Shown: positions 52,584-61,686, counted from the stretch's first letter. The stretch: 64,000 nucleotides of DNA from BOG-994 sp049514215 (GCA_049514215.1 JBEKVI010000013.1:1-64000), one strand, 5' to 3'. The notes: generated by a model from the sequence alone, not told the origin. Made by a program: numbers and translations.

Positions 52584-53786
52584 TTGCACAGCACACCCTA
52601 CCTGCCCCACTTTCCGTTGACCAATTGGCAGCTATTGGTCTCGGCGGTGCTGCTGCTTTTGGGCTACGGCGGGGGCGAGCTTACGCGTCGCATCGGACTG
52701 CCCCGCGTACTTGGCTACGTCGCAGTCGGGGCCATTTTGGGTGACCCGGGCATTGGGATCATCAAGGAAGGCGTTCGCAACGATCTACGGCTTTTTATCG
52801 ATGTGGGTCTCGGTATGCTTCTCTACGAGATGGGCCAAAGACTGGACCTGGACTGGATGCGGCGCGAGCGCTGGCTCTGGATTACGGCGGTCGCGGAGAT
52901 GGTTCTAACCTGGCTGCTCGCCTTTAGCGTACTGACCCTTTTCCATCACACGAAACTGGAGGCCTCGTTGCTTGCCGCGGTCATCATCTCGAGTTCACCT
53001 GTGGTGGTGATGTACATGGTGCGCGATCTGGGCGCCGATGGCCAGGTGACCAGCCGCATCGTCACTCTGGCCGCACTGAACAGCATGGCTGCCTTCGTCA
53101 TCAGCGCGACGCTGCTTTCTTGGGTTCACTTCTCCTATGAGGGAGGGGTGCCGGCAGTCCTGTTCCACTCGATTTATCTGCTCCTGGGTTCGTTTGCGCT
53201 CGGGCTCGTCGTCTTTGCGGTCTATCATGGTCTTGCGCGTTGGTTCGGCAAGGACGACGCTCCGCAACTGGTCTTGGCCATCAGCATGGTATTGCTCGGG
53301 GTGGGCCTGGCCGATGCGTTGAAGCTCTCGGTACTGTGCACCTTGCTCACGGTCGGTGTGCTCGCAAAAAATGCCAACCCACGCCGCTTTATCCGGCATA
53401 TCGAGTTTGGGGTCACGGCCGAGCTGTTTTGCGTGATTCTCTTTGTGAGCGCGGGCGCCGCCTGGCATTTCACCTGGGACTCGCAGGTCCTTCTGACTTC
53501 CGCCGCATTGATCGGGGCCCGCTATCTGGGCAAGGCAATTCCGATCTATGGACTGGCCGCTTTGACTCCCCTGGGCCTATCGCGCGCCGGACTGGTCGCG
53601 CTGGGCCTGACACCCTTGTCGGGTTTTACGGCTTTGCTCGTACTCGATACAACCAACCAGTACCACGCGTTCGCATCAGGTCTGCTCGAGGTGTTCCTCT
53701 CGACTGTGGTGATCCTCGAGATCGCAGGGCCCATACTGCTGCAAATCGCGCTGCGCCAGGCGCGTGAGATCGAGCCGCTCTCTTAA
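52584..53786 (+). CDS. cation:proton antiporter (CPA2 family, KefB-like)
   Basis: About 400 residues, eleven to twelve transmembrane helices and no C-terminal RCK/TrkA-N domain, so shorter than KefB/KefC. The CPA2 motif R-I-G-L-P-R-V-L-G-Y-V-A-V-G-A-I-L-G-D is present. Probably exchanges Na+ or K+ for H+. TTG start at 52584 with GAGGA seven bases upstream. The YbdK gene starts 11 bases after its stop, making a two-gene unit. Confidence 0.88.
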   Translation: MHSTPYLPHFPLTNWQLLVSAVLLLLGYGGGELTRRIGLPRVLGYVAVGAILGDPGIGIIKEGVRNDLRLFIDVGLGMLLYEMGQRLDLDWMRRERWLWITAVAEMVLTWLLAFSVLTLFHHTKLEASLLAAVIISSSPVVVMYMVRDLGADGQVTSRIVTLAALNSMAAFVISATLLSWVHFSYEGGVPAVLFHSIYLLLGSFALGLVVFAVYHGLARWFGKDDAPQLVLAISMVLLGVGLADALKLSVLCTLLTVGVLAKNANPRRFIRHIEFGVTAELFCVILFVSAGAAWHFTWDSQVLLTSAALIGARYLGKAIPIYGLAALTPLGLSRAGLVALGLTPLSGFTALLVLDTTNQYHAFASGLLEVFLSTVVILEIAGPILLQIALRQAREIEPLS

Positions 53787-53797
53787 AGGAACGAGTA

Positions 53798-54946
53798 ATG
53801 CCCGAACTGATTTTCCGCGATTCCGCGAGCCTGACCTTCGGCGTCGAACTGGAGCTCCAATGCGTCAATACGCGTGACTACGATTTGACCACCACGGCCC
53901 AGGAGCTTCTGACCTTGCTCGAGGACATGGACTGCGGCGGGGAGGTCAAGCCGGAGATCACCCAGAGCATGATCGAATTGAACTCCGCCGTGCAACGGCA
54001 CTACGTGGGTCTGCTTGAGAACCTGGTCGCGATTCGCGACATCATGGTCGAGAAAGCGTCGCTTCTGAATGTCGGCATCTCCGGCGGCGGGACACATCCC
54101 TTTCAGATGTGGAGCGATCGCCGCATCTTCGAGGGCGAGCGCTACGAAATGCTGTGGAACAAATACGGCTATCTCGCCAAGCAGTTCACCGTCTTTGGCC
54201 AACACATCCATATCGGCTGCACCAGCGGCGACGAGGCGGTGCGTCTGTTGCATCTCATGTCCTATCACGTCCCGGCGTTCATTGCGCTCTCGGCGGCATC
54301 GCCGTTCTATCAGAACCAGGACACGCGTTTCTCGAGCAGTCGATTGACTTCGATTAACGCATTTCCACTTTCGGGCACGATTCCTTTCGTGCGCAACTGG
54401 CGTGAATTCTCCGACTACTACTTCCAGATGAAGGACCTGGGGATCATCTCCAGCATGAAGGACTTCTACTGGGATATCCGGCCCAAGCCGGAGTACGGCA
54501 CCATCGAACTGCGCATCTGTGACACCCCTTTGACGGTCGAAAAGGCGGCCGCGTTGGCGGCGTTCGCACAAACGCTTGCGCTTCAGATGCTGCGCGAGCC
54601 CGGGCGCATGCCCGACGAGCGCCTCTATCTACCCTATCGCTACAACCGCTTCAATGCTGCACGCTATGGTCTGTCGGGCGAATTCATCGACGCCGTGACC
54701 GGAGCCAAGCAAGAGCTCGGGGAGATGATCTGCCAGACCATCGACGGGCTGTGGGAGCTCGCCTCCGAGATCGGCACGACACGTCCTCTCAAGCTGCTTT
54801 ACGAATCCGCGGTGACGCGTCGCAATGACGCCGACCGACTGCGCAGCATCTACCAGGAGACGCGCTCGTTTAACGACGTCGCCCACGCTTCAGCCGACAT
54901 CTGGTCGTCCGGCCGGCTGGCCGAGGGACAGCAGGGCGCGCGCTAA
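53798..54946 (+). CDS. YbdK-type carboxylate-amine ligase (GCS2 family)
   Basis: About 382 residues. Family features: FGVELELQCVN, T-Q-S-M-I-E-L-N, FGQHIHIGC, and PKPEYGTIELRICDTPL. YbdK has weak glutamate-cysteine ligase activity in E. coli; the physiological substrate is uncertain. Start ATG with AAGGAACG upstream. Directly coupled to the antiporter gene, which recalls glutathione-gated Kef systems; this link is speculative. Confidence 0.9.
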   Translation: MPELIFRDSASLTFGVELELQCVNTRDYDLTTTAQELLTLLEDMDCGGEVKPEITQSMIELNSAVQRHYVGLLENLVAIRDIMVEKASLLNVGISGGGTHPFQMWSDRRIFEGERYEMLWNKYGYLAKQFTVFGQHIHIGCTSGDEAVRLLHLMSYHVPAFIALSAASPFYQNQDTRFSSSRLTSINAFPLSGTIPFVRNWREFSDYYFQMKDLGIISSMKDFYWDIRPKPEYGTIELRICDTPLTVEKAAALAAFAQTLALQMLREPGRMPDERLYLPYRYNRFNAARYGLSGEFIDAVTGAKQELGEMICQTIDGLWELASEIGTTRPLKLLYESAVTRRNDADRLRSIYQETRSFNDVAHASADIWSSGRLAEGQQGAR

Positions 54947-54964
54947 GCTCCCGCAGCGCTTCTC

Positions 54965-55873
54965 TCACGCCGCCTCGGAGGCTGCTACAGGGGTGCGCGC
55001 CGGGAGAACGACGGTCGCGAGGGCGAGCAAGATGAGGGCGAGCGCGACGAAATCCCGCCACAACGGCGCCTCTCCCAGCAGCAGCATGCCCGAGAAAACG
55101 CCCACAACCGGCACCAACATGCCCGATAAGCCGCTCGCCACCGGTGGAAGGCTGCGGGCGAGCGCGAACCACACCACATTGCAAATCCCCAGCACAAACA
55201 CCGCGTTGTAGAAGATCGGCATCCACTGGACTGCAGTGGGCAAGATCCAGTCGCGCCGCTCGAAGAACCAGCTTGCAAAAAGCAGAACGACACTGGTGAT
55301 CGCCATCATCCAGAAGGTCAAGGCCAGCGTATCCAGGTCAATCGGAAGACGCCGCAAAAGATGCGTGCCAGCGCCCCACGCACAGGCGGCGAAGAGCATG
55401 AGAGCCACTCCAAGCGGTCGGCCCGAAAGGGTTTCCCACTCTCCGGATACCAGCAGCCCTGTTGCGAGAAATGCGCACCCCACGCCGAACCAGATTCGAC
55501 CCGGCAAGCGCTCCTTGAGAAAAATCGCGCCGATCAAGGCCGCCCAGAGAGGCATCGTGTAGCCCAGAATGGCCGCACGGCCCGAAGGCAGCATCGCGAT
55601 TGCGAGGATGGCGACCAGATACCAGATGATCATGTTCGGCAACGCCAGCACAAACAGGCGCATCCAGCTGCCCCGAGGCACGGCAAGCGAGATCGAGCGC
55701 AGCTGCGCGTAGAGGAACAACAGGATCGTTCCGAGCGCCACGCCCAACAGACGAAACCAGATCGGGGGCAGTTCGCGCACGCCGATCTTCATCACGGTCC
55801 AGTTCATTCCCCAAAAGAGGGTCAGAAGCGCAAGAAGCAAAAGTTGCCGGGAAGTAAGGGAAGTGGAGTGCAA
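54965..55873 (-). CDS. EamA/DMT-family metabolite exporter
   Basis: About 302 residues with ten transmembrane helices arranged in two EamA repeats (for example WGMNWTVMKIGVRELPPIWF and L-P-P-V-A-S-G-L-S-G-M-L-V-P). The family exports amino acids or related metabolites; substrate unknown. A TTG at 55873 is the longest start, with no strong ribosome binding site visible. Divergent from pyrF. Confidence 0.87.
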   Translation of the reverse strand: MHSTSLTSRQLLLLALLTLFWGMNWTVMKIGVRELPPIWFRLLGVALGTILLFLYAQLRSISLAVPRGSWMRLFVLALPNMIIWYLVAILAIAMLPSGRAAILGYTMPLWAALIGAIFLKERLPGRIWFGVGCAFLATGLLVSGEWETLSGRPLGVALMLFAACAWGAGTHLLRRLPIDLDTLALTFWMMAITSVVLLFASWFFERRDWILPTAVQWMPIFYNAVFVLGICNVVWFALARSLPPVASGLSGMLVPVVGVFSGMLLLGEAPLWRDFVALALILLALATVVLPARTPVAASEAA

Positions 55874-55949
55874 GGGGTGAATCCAAAGGGCGCAAAGCGC
55901 ATGCTTCGGCGAACGGGTTTGATCCGGTACAATGTGACTTTAGCCAACC

Positions 55950-56780
55950 ATGCATTCTACCCAACCCGCCCTGCCCTTCGCCAAGGCCCTCAAGGATCGC
56001 TGGGCCCGCTCCAACAGCCTCCTGTGCGTGGGGCTTGATCCTGACCTTCAGCGCATTCCCGCTTCGCTGCGAGAGCGAGCCGACGGGATCTACGAATTCT
56101 GCAAGGCGATCGTCGATGCGACCCATGACTTGGTGTGCGCATTCAAGCCACAGATCGCGTTTTTCGCGGCCGAGCGCGCCGAAGACCAGCTCGAGGCCGT
56201 CATCGCCTATATCAAGTCCCATTATCCGGGCGTGGTGGTGGTGCTCGATGCCAAGCGCGGGGATGTCGGATCAACCGCGGAATACTATGCTCGTGAAGTC
56301 TTCGAGCGCTACAAAGCCGACGCCGTCACTCTGTCTCCCTACCTCGGGTCCGATTCGATCGAGCCGTTCCTAAGCTACCGTGGCAAGGGCTCGATTATCT
56401 TGTGCCGGACTTCAAATCCGGGCGGCAGCGACGTGCAATTTCTCGATTGCGAGGGCAGCCCCGTGTTCGAACTCGTGGCCAACATGGTTGCGCGCCGTTG
56501 GAATGCGCTCGGACAGTGCGGTCTCGTGGTGGGTGCGACTTTCCCTCGCGAGCTCTCGCGGGTTCGCGATCTGGTCGACGATATGCCGATTCTGGTGCCC
56601 GGCATCGGCGCCCAGGGTGGTGACATCCAGGCAACCGTCGTCGGGGGTAAGACCGATGCGGGTGGCCTCATGATCAGTTCATCCCGGGCCATCCTCTACG
56701 CGAGCGGCGGTGAGGACTTTGCCGATGCCGCAAGACGCGTGGCCCTAGAGACACGCGACGAGATCAACCGTCACCGCTAG
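55950..56780 (+). CDS. pyrF: orotidine 5'-phosphate decarboxylase (type 2)
   Basis: About 276 residues, typical of the long PyrF type. Catalytic D-A-K-R-G-D motif in VVVLDAKRGDVGSTAEYYA, plus FKPQIAFF and the phosphate-binding LVPGIGAQGGD region. Converts OMP to UMP, the last step of de novo pyrimidine synthesis. A TACAAT -10-like element lies 20 bases before the ATG. The cupin gene follows by 24 bases. Confidence 0.94.
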   Translation: MHSTQPALPFAKALKDRWARSNSLLCVGLDPDLQRIPASLRERADGIYEFCKAIVDATHDLVCAFKPQIAFFAAERAEDQLEAVIAYIKSHYPGVVVVLDAKRGDVGSTAEYYAREVFERYKADAVTLSPYLGSDSIEPFLSYRGKGSIILCRTSNPGGSDVQFLDCEGSPVFELVANMVARRWNALGQCGLVVGATFPRELSRVRDLVDDMPILVPGIGAQGGDIQATVVGGKTDAGGLMISSSRAILYASGGEDFADAARRVALETRDEINRHR

Positions 56781-56804
56781 CGCGAAGACCAGAGGAGCAT
56801 TTGC

Positions 56805-57281
56805 ATGCCCAGCAATCCGGATCCAATCGATTGGCGCGCGCAAGGCGTGCGGGTCGTCAAAGGCAATCAACTCGATTCGAACACGGCGCAGACGCCCGGT
56901 ATGGAACGCGCAGCCGCAATCAACTTCGCGCGCGTCGGTGCTCAAAAGCTCTGGGCGGGCACGGTGACCATTCACCCCAATGCCAAGACGGGCGCGCATC
57001 ACCATGGGGCCTTGGAAAGCGTAATCTACGTGGTGCGCGGTCACGCGCGCATGCGCTGGGGCGATCATCTCGAGTTCACCGCGGAAGCCGAGGCGGGTGA
57101 CTTCATCTACGTTCCGCCCTATGTGCCGCACCAGGAGATCAACGCGAGCCCGAATGCACCGCTCGAATGCGTGCTGGTGCGCAGTGACAACGAAGCCGTC
57201 GTGGTGAATATCGATATCGAGCCCGCAGAAAAAGTCGAAGAAGTCTACTGGGTGGATCCCATCCACCGCAAACCCGACTAA
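56805..57281 (+). CDS. single-domain cupin protein
   Basis: 158 residues. Cupin motif 1 is seen as G-A-H-H-H-G-A-L-E-S-V-I-Y-V-V-R-G and motif 2 as G-D-F-I-Y-V-P-P-Y-V-P-H-Q-E, with three His and one Glu placed to bind a metal. Function beyond a metal-dependent small-molecule enzyme or binding protein is unknown. AGGAG lies upstream of the ATG. Confidence 0.9.
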   Translation: MPSNPDPIDWRAQGVRVVKGNQLDSNTAQTPGMERAAAINFARVGAQKLWAGTVTIHPNAKTGAHHHGALESVIYVVRGHARMRWGDHLEFTAEAEAGDFIYVPPYVPHQEINASPNAPLECVLVRSDNEAVVVNIDIEPAEKVEEVYWVDPIHRKPD

Positions 57282-57316
57282 TCGAACGAGGTTTTGCGCG
57301 ACCGACTCATCCGCGG

Positions 57317-57430
57317 CTAGCGTGCGCTTCCATCGTGGTCGTGCGTTGCGCTGCTGATCCGGGCGGCGCTATCGAGTTTGCCCCACACCTGGGCGGCCTT
57401 GGCCTGGTAGAACGCGACGTCGATAGACAA
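57317..57430 (-). CDS. possible 37-residue small protein after cinA
   Basis: TTG start at 57430 with GGAG four to five bases upstream and a TAG stop at 57317. The product starts M-S-I-D-V-A-F-Y-Q-A-K-A-A-Q-V-W-G-K-L-D, a plausible amphipathic helix, then a His/Asp-rich tail. It is unrecognised, and chance cannot be excluded; the frame also runs open a little further upstream. It could be the tail of a lost gene. Confidence 0.28.
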   Translation of the reverse strand: MSIDVAFYQAKAAQVWGKLDSAARISSATHDHDGSAR

Positions 57431-57459
57431 GTCGCTCCAGAGATACGGGAAAGTCGAGC

Positions 57460-57951
57460 TTAGTGTTGGGCCAGCCACGCAAGAGCGCTTTGCAAGGCAA
57501 AGCGCGTTGCGGCGCGCCGCACGGCAGCACGATCGCCGTCAAAATGCCGGGTCTGGACTTGAGCAGGACCGGTGCGATCGGTCACAGCGAAGCAGACCGT
57601 CCCCACGGGCTTGCCGGGCACGGCACCACCAGGACCCGCGATGCCGGTGATGGAAACAGCGAGATCAGCACGGCTATGCGCGAGAGCGCCCTCGGCCATG
57701 GCCCGGGCAGTCGCCTCGCTCACGGCGCCTTCGCGCTTGAGCAGCTCTTCGGACACGCCAAGCATTTCCATCTTGGATTCGTTGGAGTAAGTCACGAAGC
57801 CACGCTCGAACCAGCCGCTCGAGCCTGCGACGTCGGTGATGGCGGCAGCGAGCATGCCCCCGGTACAGGACTCGGCACAGGTGAACGTTCGTCTGCGCTC
57901 AAGGAGCCGTTGGCCAAATATCTTAGCCAGCGCCAAGGTCTCATCGTCCAT
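57460..57951 (-). CDS. pncC: CinA-family nicotinamide-nucleotide amidohydrolase (PncC)
   Basis: 163 residues, the short CinA C-terminal-domain form lacking the MoCF-like domain. Motifs AESCTGGMLAAAITDVAGSS and VSITGIAGPGGAVPGKPVG are intact. Deamidates NMN to NaMN for NAD recycling. GGGAGATG precedes the ATG. Downstream of pgpA by 24 bases, same operon direction. Confidence 0.92.
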   Translation of the reverse strand: MDDETLALAKIFGQRLLERRRTFTCAESCTGGMLAAAITDVAGSSGWFERGFVTYSNESKMEMLGVSEELLKREGAVSEATARAMAEGALAHSRADLAVSITGIAGPGGAVPGKPVGTVCFAVTDRTGPAQVQTRHFDGDRAAVRRAATRFALQSALAWLAQH

Positions 57952-57975
57952 CGGTCATCTCCCACGCTAAAGGCA

Positions 57976-58530
57976 TCACGACAGGTGCAAAACCTCGAGC
58001 GCCGCGACCGGGACTAGGCGCTTGAGGAGTGCCATGACCAGGAGCGTAAAAAACGCCGCCACGAGATCGTCGGCCATGACACCCATGCCGCCTTTCCATC
58101 GCCGATCCACGAAGCGGATCGGCGGCGGCTTTACGATATCGAAAAGGCGAAACAGGATAAAGCCCACGCACTGCCAAGCCCATCCGGGGGGAGCACACAA
58201 GAGCACGAGCCAGATGGCCACGATTTCGTCCCACACCATGGCACCGTGGTCGGGAGATCCGAGGTCCCGGCCGGTTTTCTCGCAGGCCCAGGTTCCCACC
58301 ACGAGCGAGACCAAAAGGGTGAGCCAGCTCCCCCAAAACGAGAGTGCCGGCTGCCCCAGATCGAAGAGCAACCATCCAAAAAGAGTGCCGCAGGTCCCCG
58401 GAGCGATCGGAAACAGGCCACTGCCGAATCCCAGTGCGATCCAGTGGGATGGATGGGCGAGCATGAACCTCCAAGACACCTGGGTCGTGCCTGCTCGGGT
58501 GTGGAAGGCGCGACTAGCCAAAGTGGTCAA
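57976..58530 (-). CDS. pgpA: phosphatidylglycerophosphatase A
   Basis: About 184 residues, membrane enzyme converting phosphatidylglycerol phosphate to phosphatidylglycerol. Conserved phrases: HPSHWIALGFGSGLFPIAPG, M-V-W-D-E-I-V-A-I-W, FDIVKPPPI and G-V-M-A-D-D-L-V-A-A. The ATG at 58530 lies inside the end of thiL (17-base overlap); the ATG at 58464, with GGAGG just upstream, is the shorter alternative that starts at the conserved domain. Confidence 0.93.
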   Translation of the reverse strand: MTTLASRAFHTRAGTTQVSWRFMLAHPSHWIALGFGSGLFPIAPGTCGTLFGWLLFDLGQPALSFWGSWLTLLVSLVVGTWACEKTGRDLGSPDHGAMVWDEIVAIWLVLLCAPPGWAWQCVGFILFRLFDIVKPPPIRFVDRRWKGGMGVMADDLVAAFFTLLVMALLKRLVPVAALEVLHLS

Positions 58531-59485
58531 AGCCCTTCAAAGTGAGCTCGGGGCTCAGCGTCACAGGCGAGCCATCCGGCTCGATGAATGCGATGCCCTT
58601 CTGCGCCACGGTGCTTCCAATGCGCCAGAGCTTCAGACCCTGGGACTCCCCAGCCGATACGATCGCCGCGCGGGCATGAGGGGCCGCGGTAAAACACAAT
58701 TCGTAATCGTCCCCTCCCGAGAGCTGGCAGCTCAACTGCAAGGAAGGCTCCTGCAAGGCGAGTTCGGGTCCCATGGGAATCGATCGCAGTTCGATTCGAG
58801 CGCCAAGGCTCGAGCGCTTGAGCACGTGTCCAAGATCGCCGGCCAGGCCGTCAGACAGATCGATCATGGCATGCACCAGGGGACGCAGCAGCCCGCCGAG
58901 CGCGACACGCGGCACAGGCGTCTCGAGTGCGCCCCGGACCGCCTTGAGAACCTCGGGCGGGGCATGCGCCCGGCCTTCTAGGATCGCGAGCGCAAAAGCG
59001 GCGTCGCCCAGGTGGCCGGAGACCCAGATGTCATCACCCAACCGGGCGCCGGAGCGCAGCCGCGCCGAGCCTCGCGGCAGCTCACCGAAAATCGTGATCG
59101 CGATCGTCAGCGGACCTCGCGTCGTATCCCCTCCCACCAGTTCGCAGGCAAATTCGTCAGCGCAACCGTAGAGTCCGCGCGAGAATGCCTCAAGCCAGTT
59201 CGGCTTGGCCTCGGTGAGCGCAAGGGCTAAAGTAAATCCCAGGGGTTGCGCGCCCATCGCCGCCAGATCCGAGAGATTCACGGCGAGGCTTTTGTAGCCT
59301 AGCGCTTCGGGATCCGTATCGGAAAAAAAATGCCGACCGGATACGAGCATGTCCGACGAGATCGCGAGTTCGTATCCGGATCGAGGAGCCATCAGTGCGC
59401 AGTCGTCGCCCCCGCCTAGCACGAAGGGCGAGCCCGGTCGAAGGGGGCGCGCAAAGTAGCGCTCGATCAATTCGAACTCGCCCAT
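58514..59485 (-). CDS. thiL: thiamine-monophosphate kinase
   Basis: About 323 residues. PurM-like fold with GGGDDCALM at the Mg site, S-D-M-L-V-S-G-R-H-F, S-L-A-V-N-L-S-D-L-A-A-M-G-A and D-L-S-D-G-L-A-G-D-L motifs. Phosphorylates thiamine phosphate to thiamine diphosphate, the final step of cofactor synthesis. Follows nusB by 17 bases. Confidence 0.95.
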   Translation of the reverse strand: MGEFELIERYFARPLRPGSPFVLGGGDDCALMAPRSGYELAISSDMLVSGRHFFSDTDPEALGYKSLAVNLSDLAAMGAQPLGFTLALALTEAKPNWLEAFSRGLYGCADEFACELVGGDTTRGPLTIAITIFGELPRGSARLRSGARLGDDIWVSGHLGDAAFALAILEGRAHAPPEVLKAVRGALETPVPRVALGGLLRPLVHAMIDLSDGLAGDLGHVLKRSSLGARIELRSIPMGPELALQEPSLQLSCQLSGGDDYELCFTAAPHARAAIVSAGESQGLKLWRIGSTVAQKGIAFIEPDGSPVTLSPELTLKGFDHFG

Positions 59486-59502
59486 ATCCGAGGCGCGCAG
59501 CG

Positions 59503-60006
59503 CTAGCGCGACTTCGCGGCGGTGATTTCGGGCTGTCTGAGCTCGGCTGCGACTTTATCGAGCACTCCGTTGACGTAACGAAAGCCGTCCGTGCCGCCGA
59601 AGGACTTGGTGAGCTCCACCGACTCATTGATGACCACGCGGTAGGGAATCTCGATGTGATGCGCAAGCTCATACGTGCCGATGAGCAAAACCCCGTGCTC
59701 GACCGGAGACAGTTCGGCGAAGGGGCGGTCGAGGTGGGGTGCGATCCTGGTGCGTAGCGCCGGCGCGTTACGCATCGCGCCTTGCAGGAGCTCTGAGAAA
59801 TGACCGGCGTCGGCTCTGGCGAATCCGACCGTCTCGCGGATATGTGCCTCGATGGCTCCGCCGTTTTCAGCATCGTTCTGTCCCGAAAGCAACCACTCGT
59901 AGAGCCCCTGAAGAGCGAACTCGCGTGAACGACGACGCGCGCTCTTGGGCGGAGCCTTGGGGCTTGCTCCGTCTTTGTCTATTTTCGGGGAACGACCTTG
60001 GATCAT
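59503..60006 (-). CDS. nusB: transcription antitermination factor NusB
   Basis: About 167 residues, helical. The N-terminal RRRSREFALQGLYEWLLSG and the VINESVELTKSFGG with RYVNGVLDKV segment are diagnostic. Binds boxA RNA with NusE for rRNA antitermination. The ATG overlaps the ribH stop in ATGA (60003-60006), so it is translationally coupled to riboflavin synthesis genes. Confidence 0.95.
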   Translation of the reverse strand: MIQGRSPKIDKDGASPKAPPKSARRRSREFALQGLYEWLLSGQNDAENGGAIEAHIRETVGFARADAGHFSELLQGAMRNAPALRTRIAPHLDRPFAELSPVEHGVLLIGTYELAHHIEIPYRVVINESVELTKSFGGTDGFRYVNGVLDKVAAELRQPEITAAKSR

Positions 60007-60512
60007 TCGCGGTCCAGGTCCTCGGCCAAGTCGCCTTCTGCCCCGGAGGAGAGCGCCTCGAGCGTGCTGGCGAGATTGGCCATTTCAACGGCAACGCGGG
60101 CCACATCCCGTCCTTTATCGGCCACGCGGGCCAGGGCCTGCGCGTCTGTGTCGGTGGTTAAGACACCGTTGGCAATGGGGATGCCCGAATCGAGTGATAC
60201 GCGCGTCAGGCCCGCCGCGCTCTCATTGGCCACCAGTTCGAAATGATAGGTTTCGCCCCGAATGACCGCGCCTAAGGCGATCAGTGCATCGAACTGCTCT
60301 GAATCGGCCATCTTCTGGAGCGTAAGCGCGATTTCCAAGGCACCAGGTACCTCGGCGAGCAGGATGTCCTCCGGTGCGACTCCCAGGCGCAACAACTCGG
60401 ACAGACACGTGTCGCGCAACCCCGCGCAAACCTCGGGGTTAAAGCGCGACTGGACGACGCCGATCCGAAGACCCGCGCCGTCGACGTCGGGCTCGATCCC
60501 TTCCACAGTCAC
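60003..60512 (-). CDS. ribH: 6,7-dimethyl-8-ribityllumazine synthase
   Basis: About 169 residues. Lumazine synthase signatures: VVQSRFNPEV, V-P-G-A-L-E-I, GAVIRGETYHFELV (catalytic His) and G-I-P-I-A-N-G-V-L-T. The GTG at 60512 has AAGGAG seven bases upstream and overlaps the ribBA stop in GTGA (60509-60512), so the start is well supported; the frame is open to 60545. Condenses DHBP with the pyrimidine intermediate in riboflavin synthesis. Confidence 0.95.
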   Translation of the reverse strand: MTVEGIEPDVDGAGLRIGVVQSRFNPEVCAGLRDTCLSELLRLGVAPEDILLAEVPGALEIALTLQKMADSEQFDALIALGAVIRGETYHFELVANESAAGLTRVSLDSGIPIANGVLTTDTDAQALARVADKGRDVARVAVEMANLASTLEALSSGAEGDLAEDLDRE

Positions 60513-61633
60513 CGTGTTTCTCCTTCGGCGTAACCACTCACACACAGGTTATAGCCGGCCATGGACGGCATCTTGCGCGGCTTGGCGAGGAGTCGCATGG
60601 TTCCCACGCCCAAGTCTCTTAGGATTTGTGCACCGATGCCGTAAGTGCGCAGATCCATCTTGGATTGTGTGGGAGGGCGGTCCTCGTGGGCCTCCTCGCC
60701 GCACGTAGCCAACGCAGCAAATTGCGCGAACAGCCGGGGTGCCGTCTCGTTGCAGTTCAGCATGACCAACACTCCCCGCTCGCTTTTGGCAATCGCTTGC
60801 AATGCATGCTGAACGCTCCAGGAATGGGTGGTGGTACCGGTGTCGATCCAGTCGAGAATCGAAAGAGGTTCGTGCACGCGCACGAGCGTCTCGAGATCCG
60901 GCTCAATCACGCCGCGCGTGAGCGCCAGATGCGCAGCTCCGCTCGGCTTATCTCGGTAGGCAATTGCATGGAAGCGCCCGTGCAGCGTTTGGACATCGCG
61001 TTGGGCGACCCGTTCGATCAGACTCTCGTGCGCGCTCCGATAGTGGATCAAATCGGCGATGGTACCGATCTTCAACTGATGCAGTTGCGCAAATTCGACC
61101 AAATCAGGCAGCCGCGCCATGGTCCCATCGTCTCGCAATATCTCGCAGATCACGGCGGCCGGCGTCAATCCTGCGAGCCCGGCGAGGTCACAGCCGGCTT
61201 CGGTATGACCGGCGCGCATCAGTACCCCCCCGGCTTCGGCCTGCAGCGGAAAGATATGTCCCGGCTGCACGATGTCGGAAGCCTTCGCGTTCGCAGCGAC
61301 TGCGGCCTGCACGGTCCGTGCGCGGTCGGCCGCCGAGATCCCGGTCGAGACGCCTTCGGCCGCCTCGATCGAAACCGTGAAATTAGTGCCATGCTTGGTG
61401 CCGTTGGTGGCAACCATCAAGGGCAGTGCGAGGCGTCGACAGCGCTCCTCCGTGAGCGTCAGACAAATAAGTCCGCGACCGTAGCGGGCCATGAAGTTGA
61501 TGGCTTCCGGCGTGACGAAATCCGCAGCGAGGATGAGATCACCCTCGTTTTCGCGATCCTCCTCGTCGACCAAAATGGTCATTTTCCCCGCCTTAAGCTC
61601 GGCGATGATCTCGGAAATGGGGGCGATCGACAT
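60509..61633 (-). CDS. ribBA: 3,4-dihydroxy-2-butanone 4-phosphate synthase with degenerate GTP cyclohydrolase II domain
   Basis: 374 residues. The first 200 are a complete DHBP synthase: DEEDRENEGDLILAADFVTP (acidic Mg loop) and R-A-G-H-T-E-A-G-C-D-L. The second half is GTP cyclohydrolase II-like, but the region that normally holds the S-E-C-L-T-G-D-V-F-G-S-L-R-C-D-C-G zinc site reads E-P-L-S-I-L-D-W-I-D-T-G-T-T-T-H-S-W, with no Cys. So the second activity is very probably lost, as in RibBX-type proteins of proteobacteria, and a separate RibA should exist elsewhere. No FMN riboswitch is seen in the short upstream gap. Confidence 0.93.
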   Translation of the reverse strand: MSIAPISEIIAELKAGKMTILVDEEDRENEGDLILAADFVTPEAINFMARYGRGLICLTLTEERCRRLALPLMVATNGTKHGTNFTVSIEAAEGVSTGISAADRARTVQAAVAANAKASDIVQPGHIFPLQAEAGGVLMRAGHTEAGCDLAGLAGLTPAAVICEILRDDGTMARLPDLVEFAQLHQLKIGTIADLIHYRSAHESLIERVAQRDVQTLHGRFHAIAYRDKPSGAAHLALTRGVIEPDLETLVRVHEPLSILDWIDTGTTTHSWSVQHALQAIAKSERGVLVMLNCNETAPRLFAQFAALATCGEEAHEDRPPTQSKMDLRTYGIGAQILRDLGVGTMRLLAKPRKMPSMAGYNLCVSGYAEGETR

Positions 61634-61686
61634 GGGAATGGCGGTCCATCGTCTGGACCGGTAGGAGGAAGCCCGATTTTAACAGG

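Noticed and set aside
61634..61686. FMN riboswitch before ribBA
   Set aside because: The gap to pbpC is only about 50 bases, too short for the aptamer.
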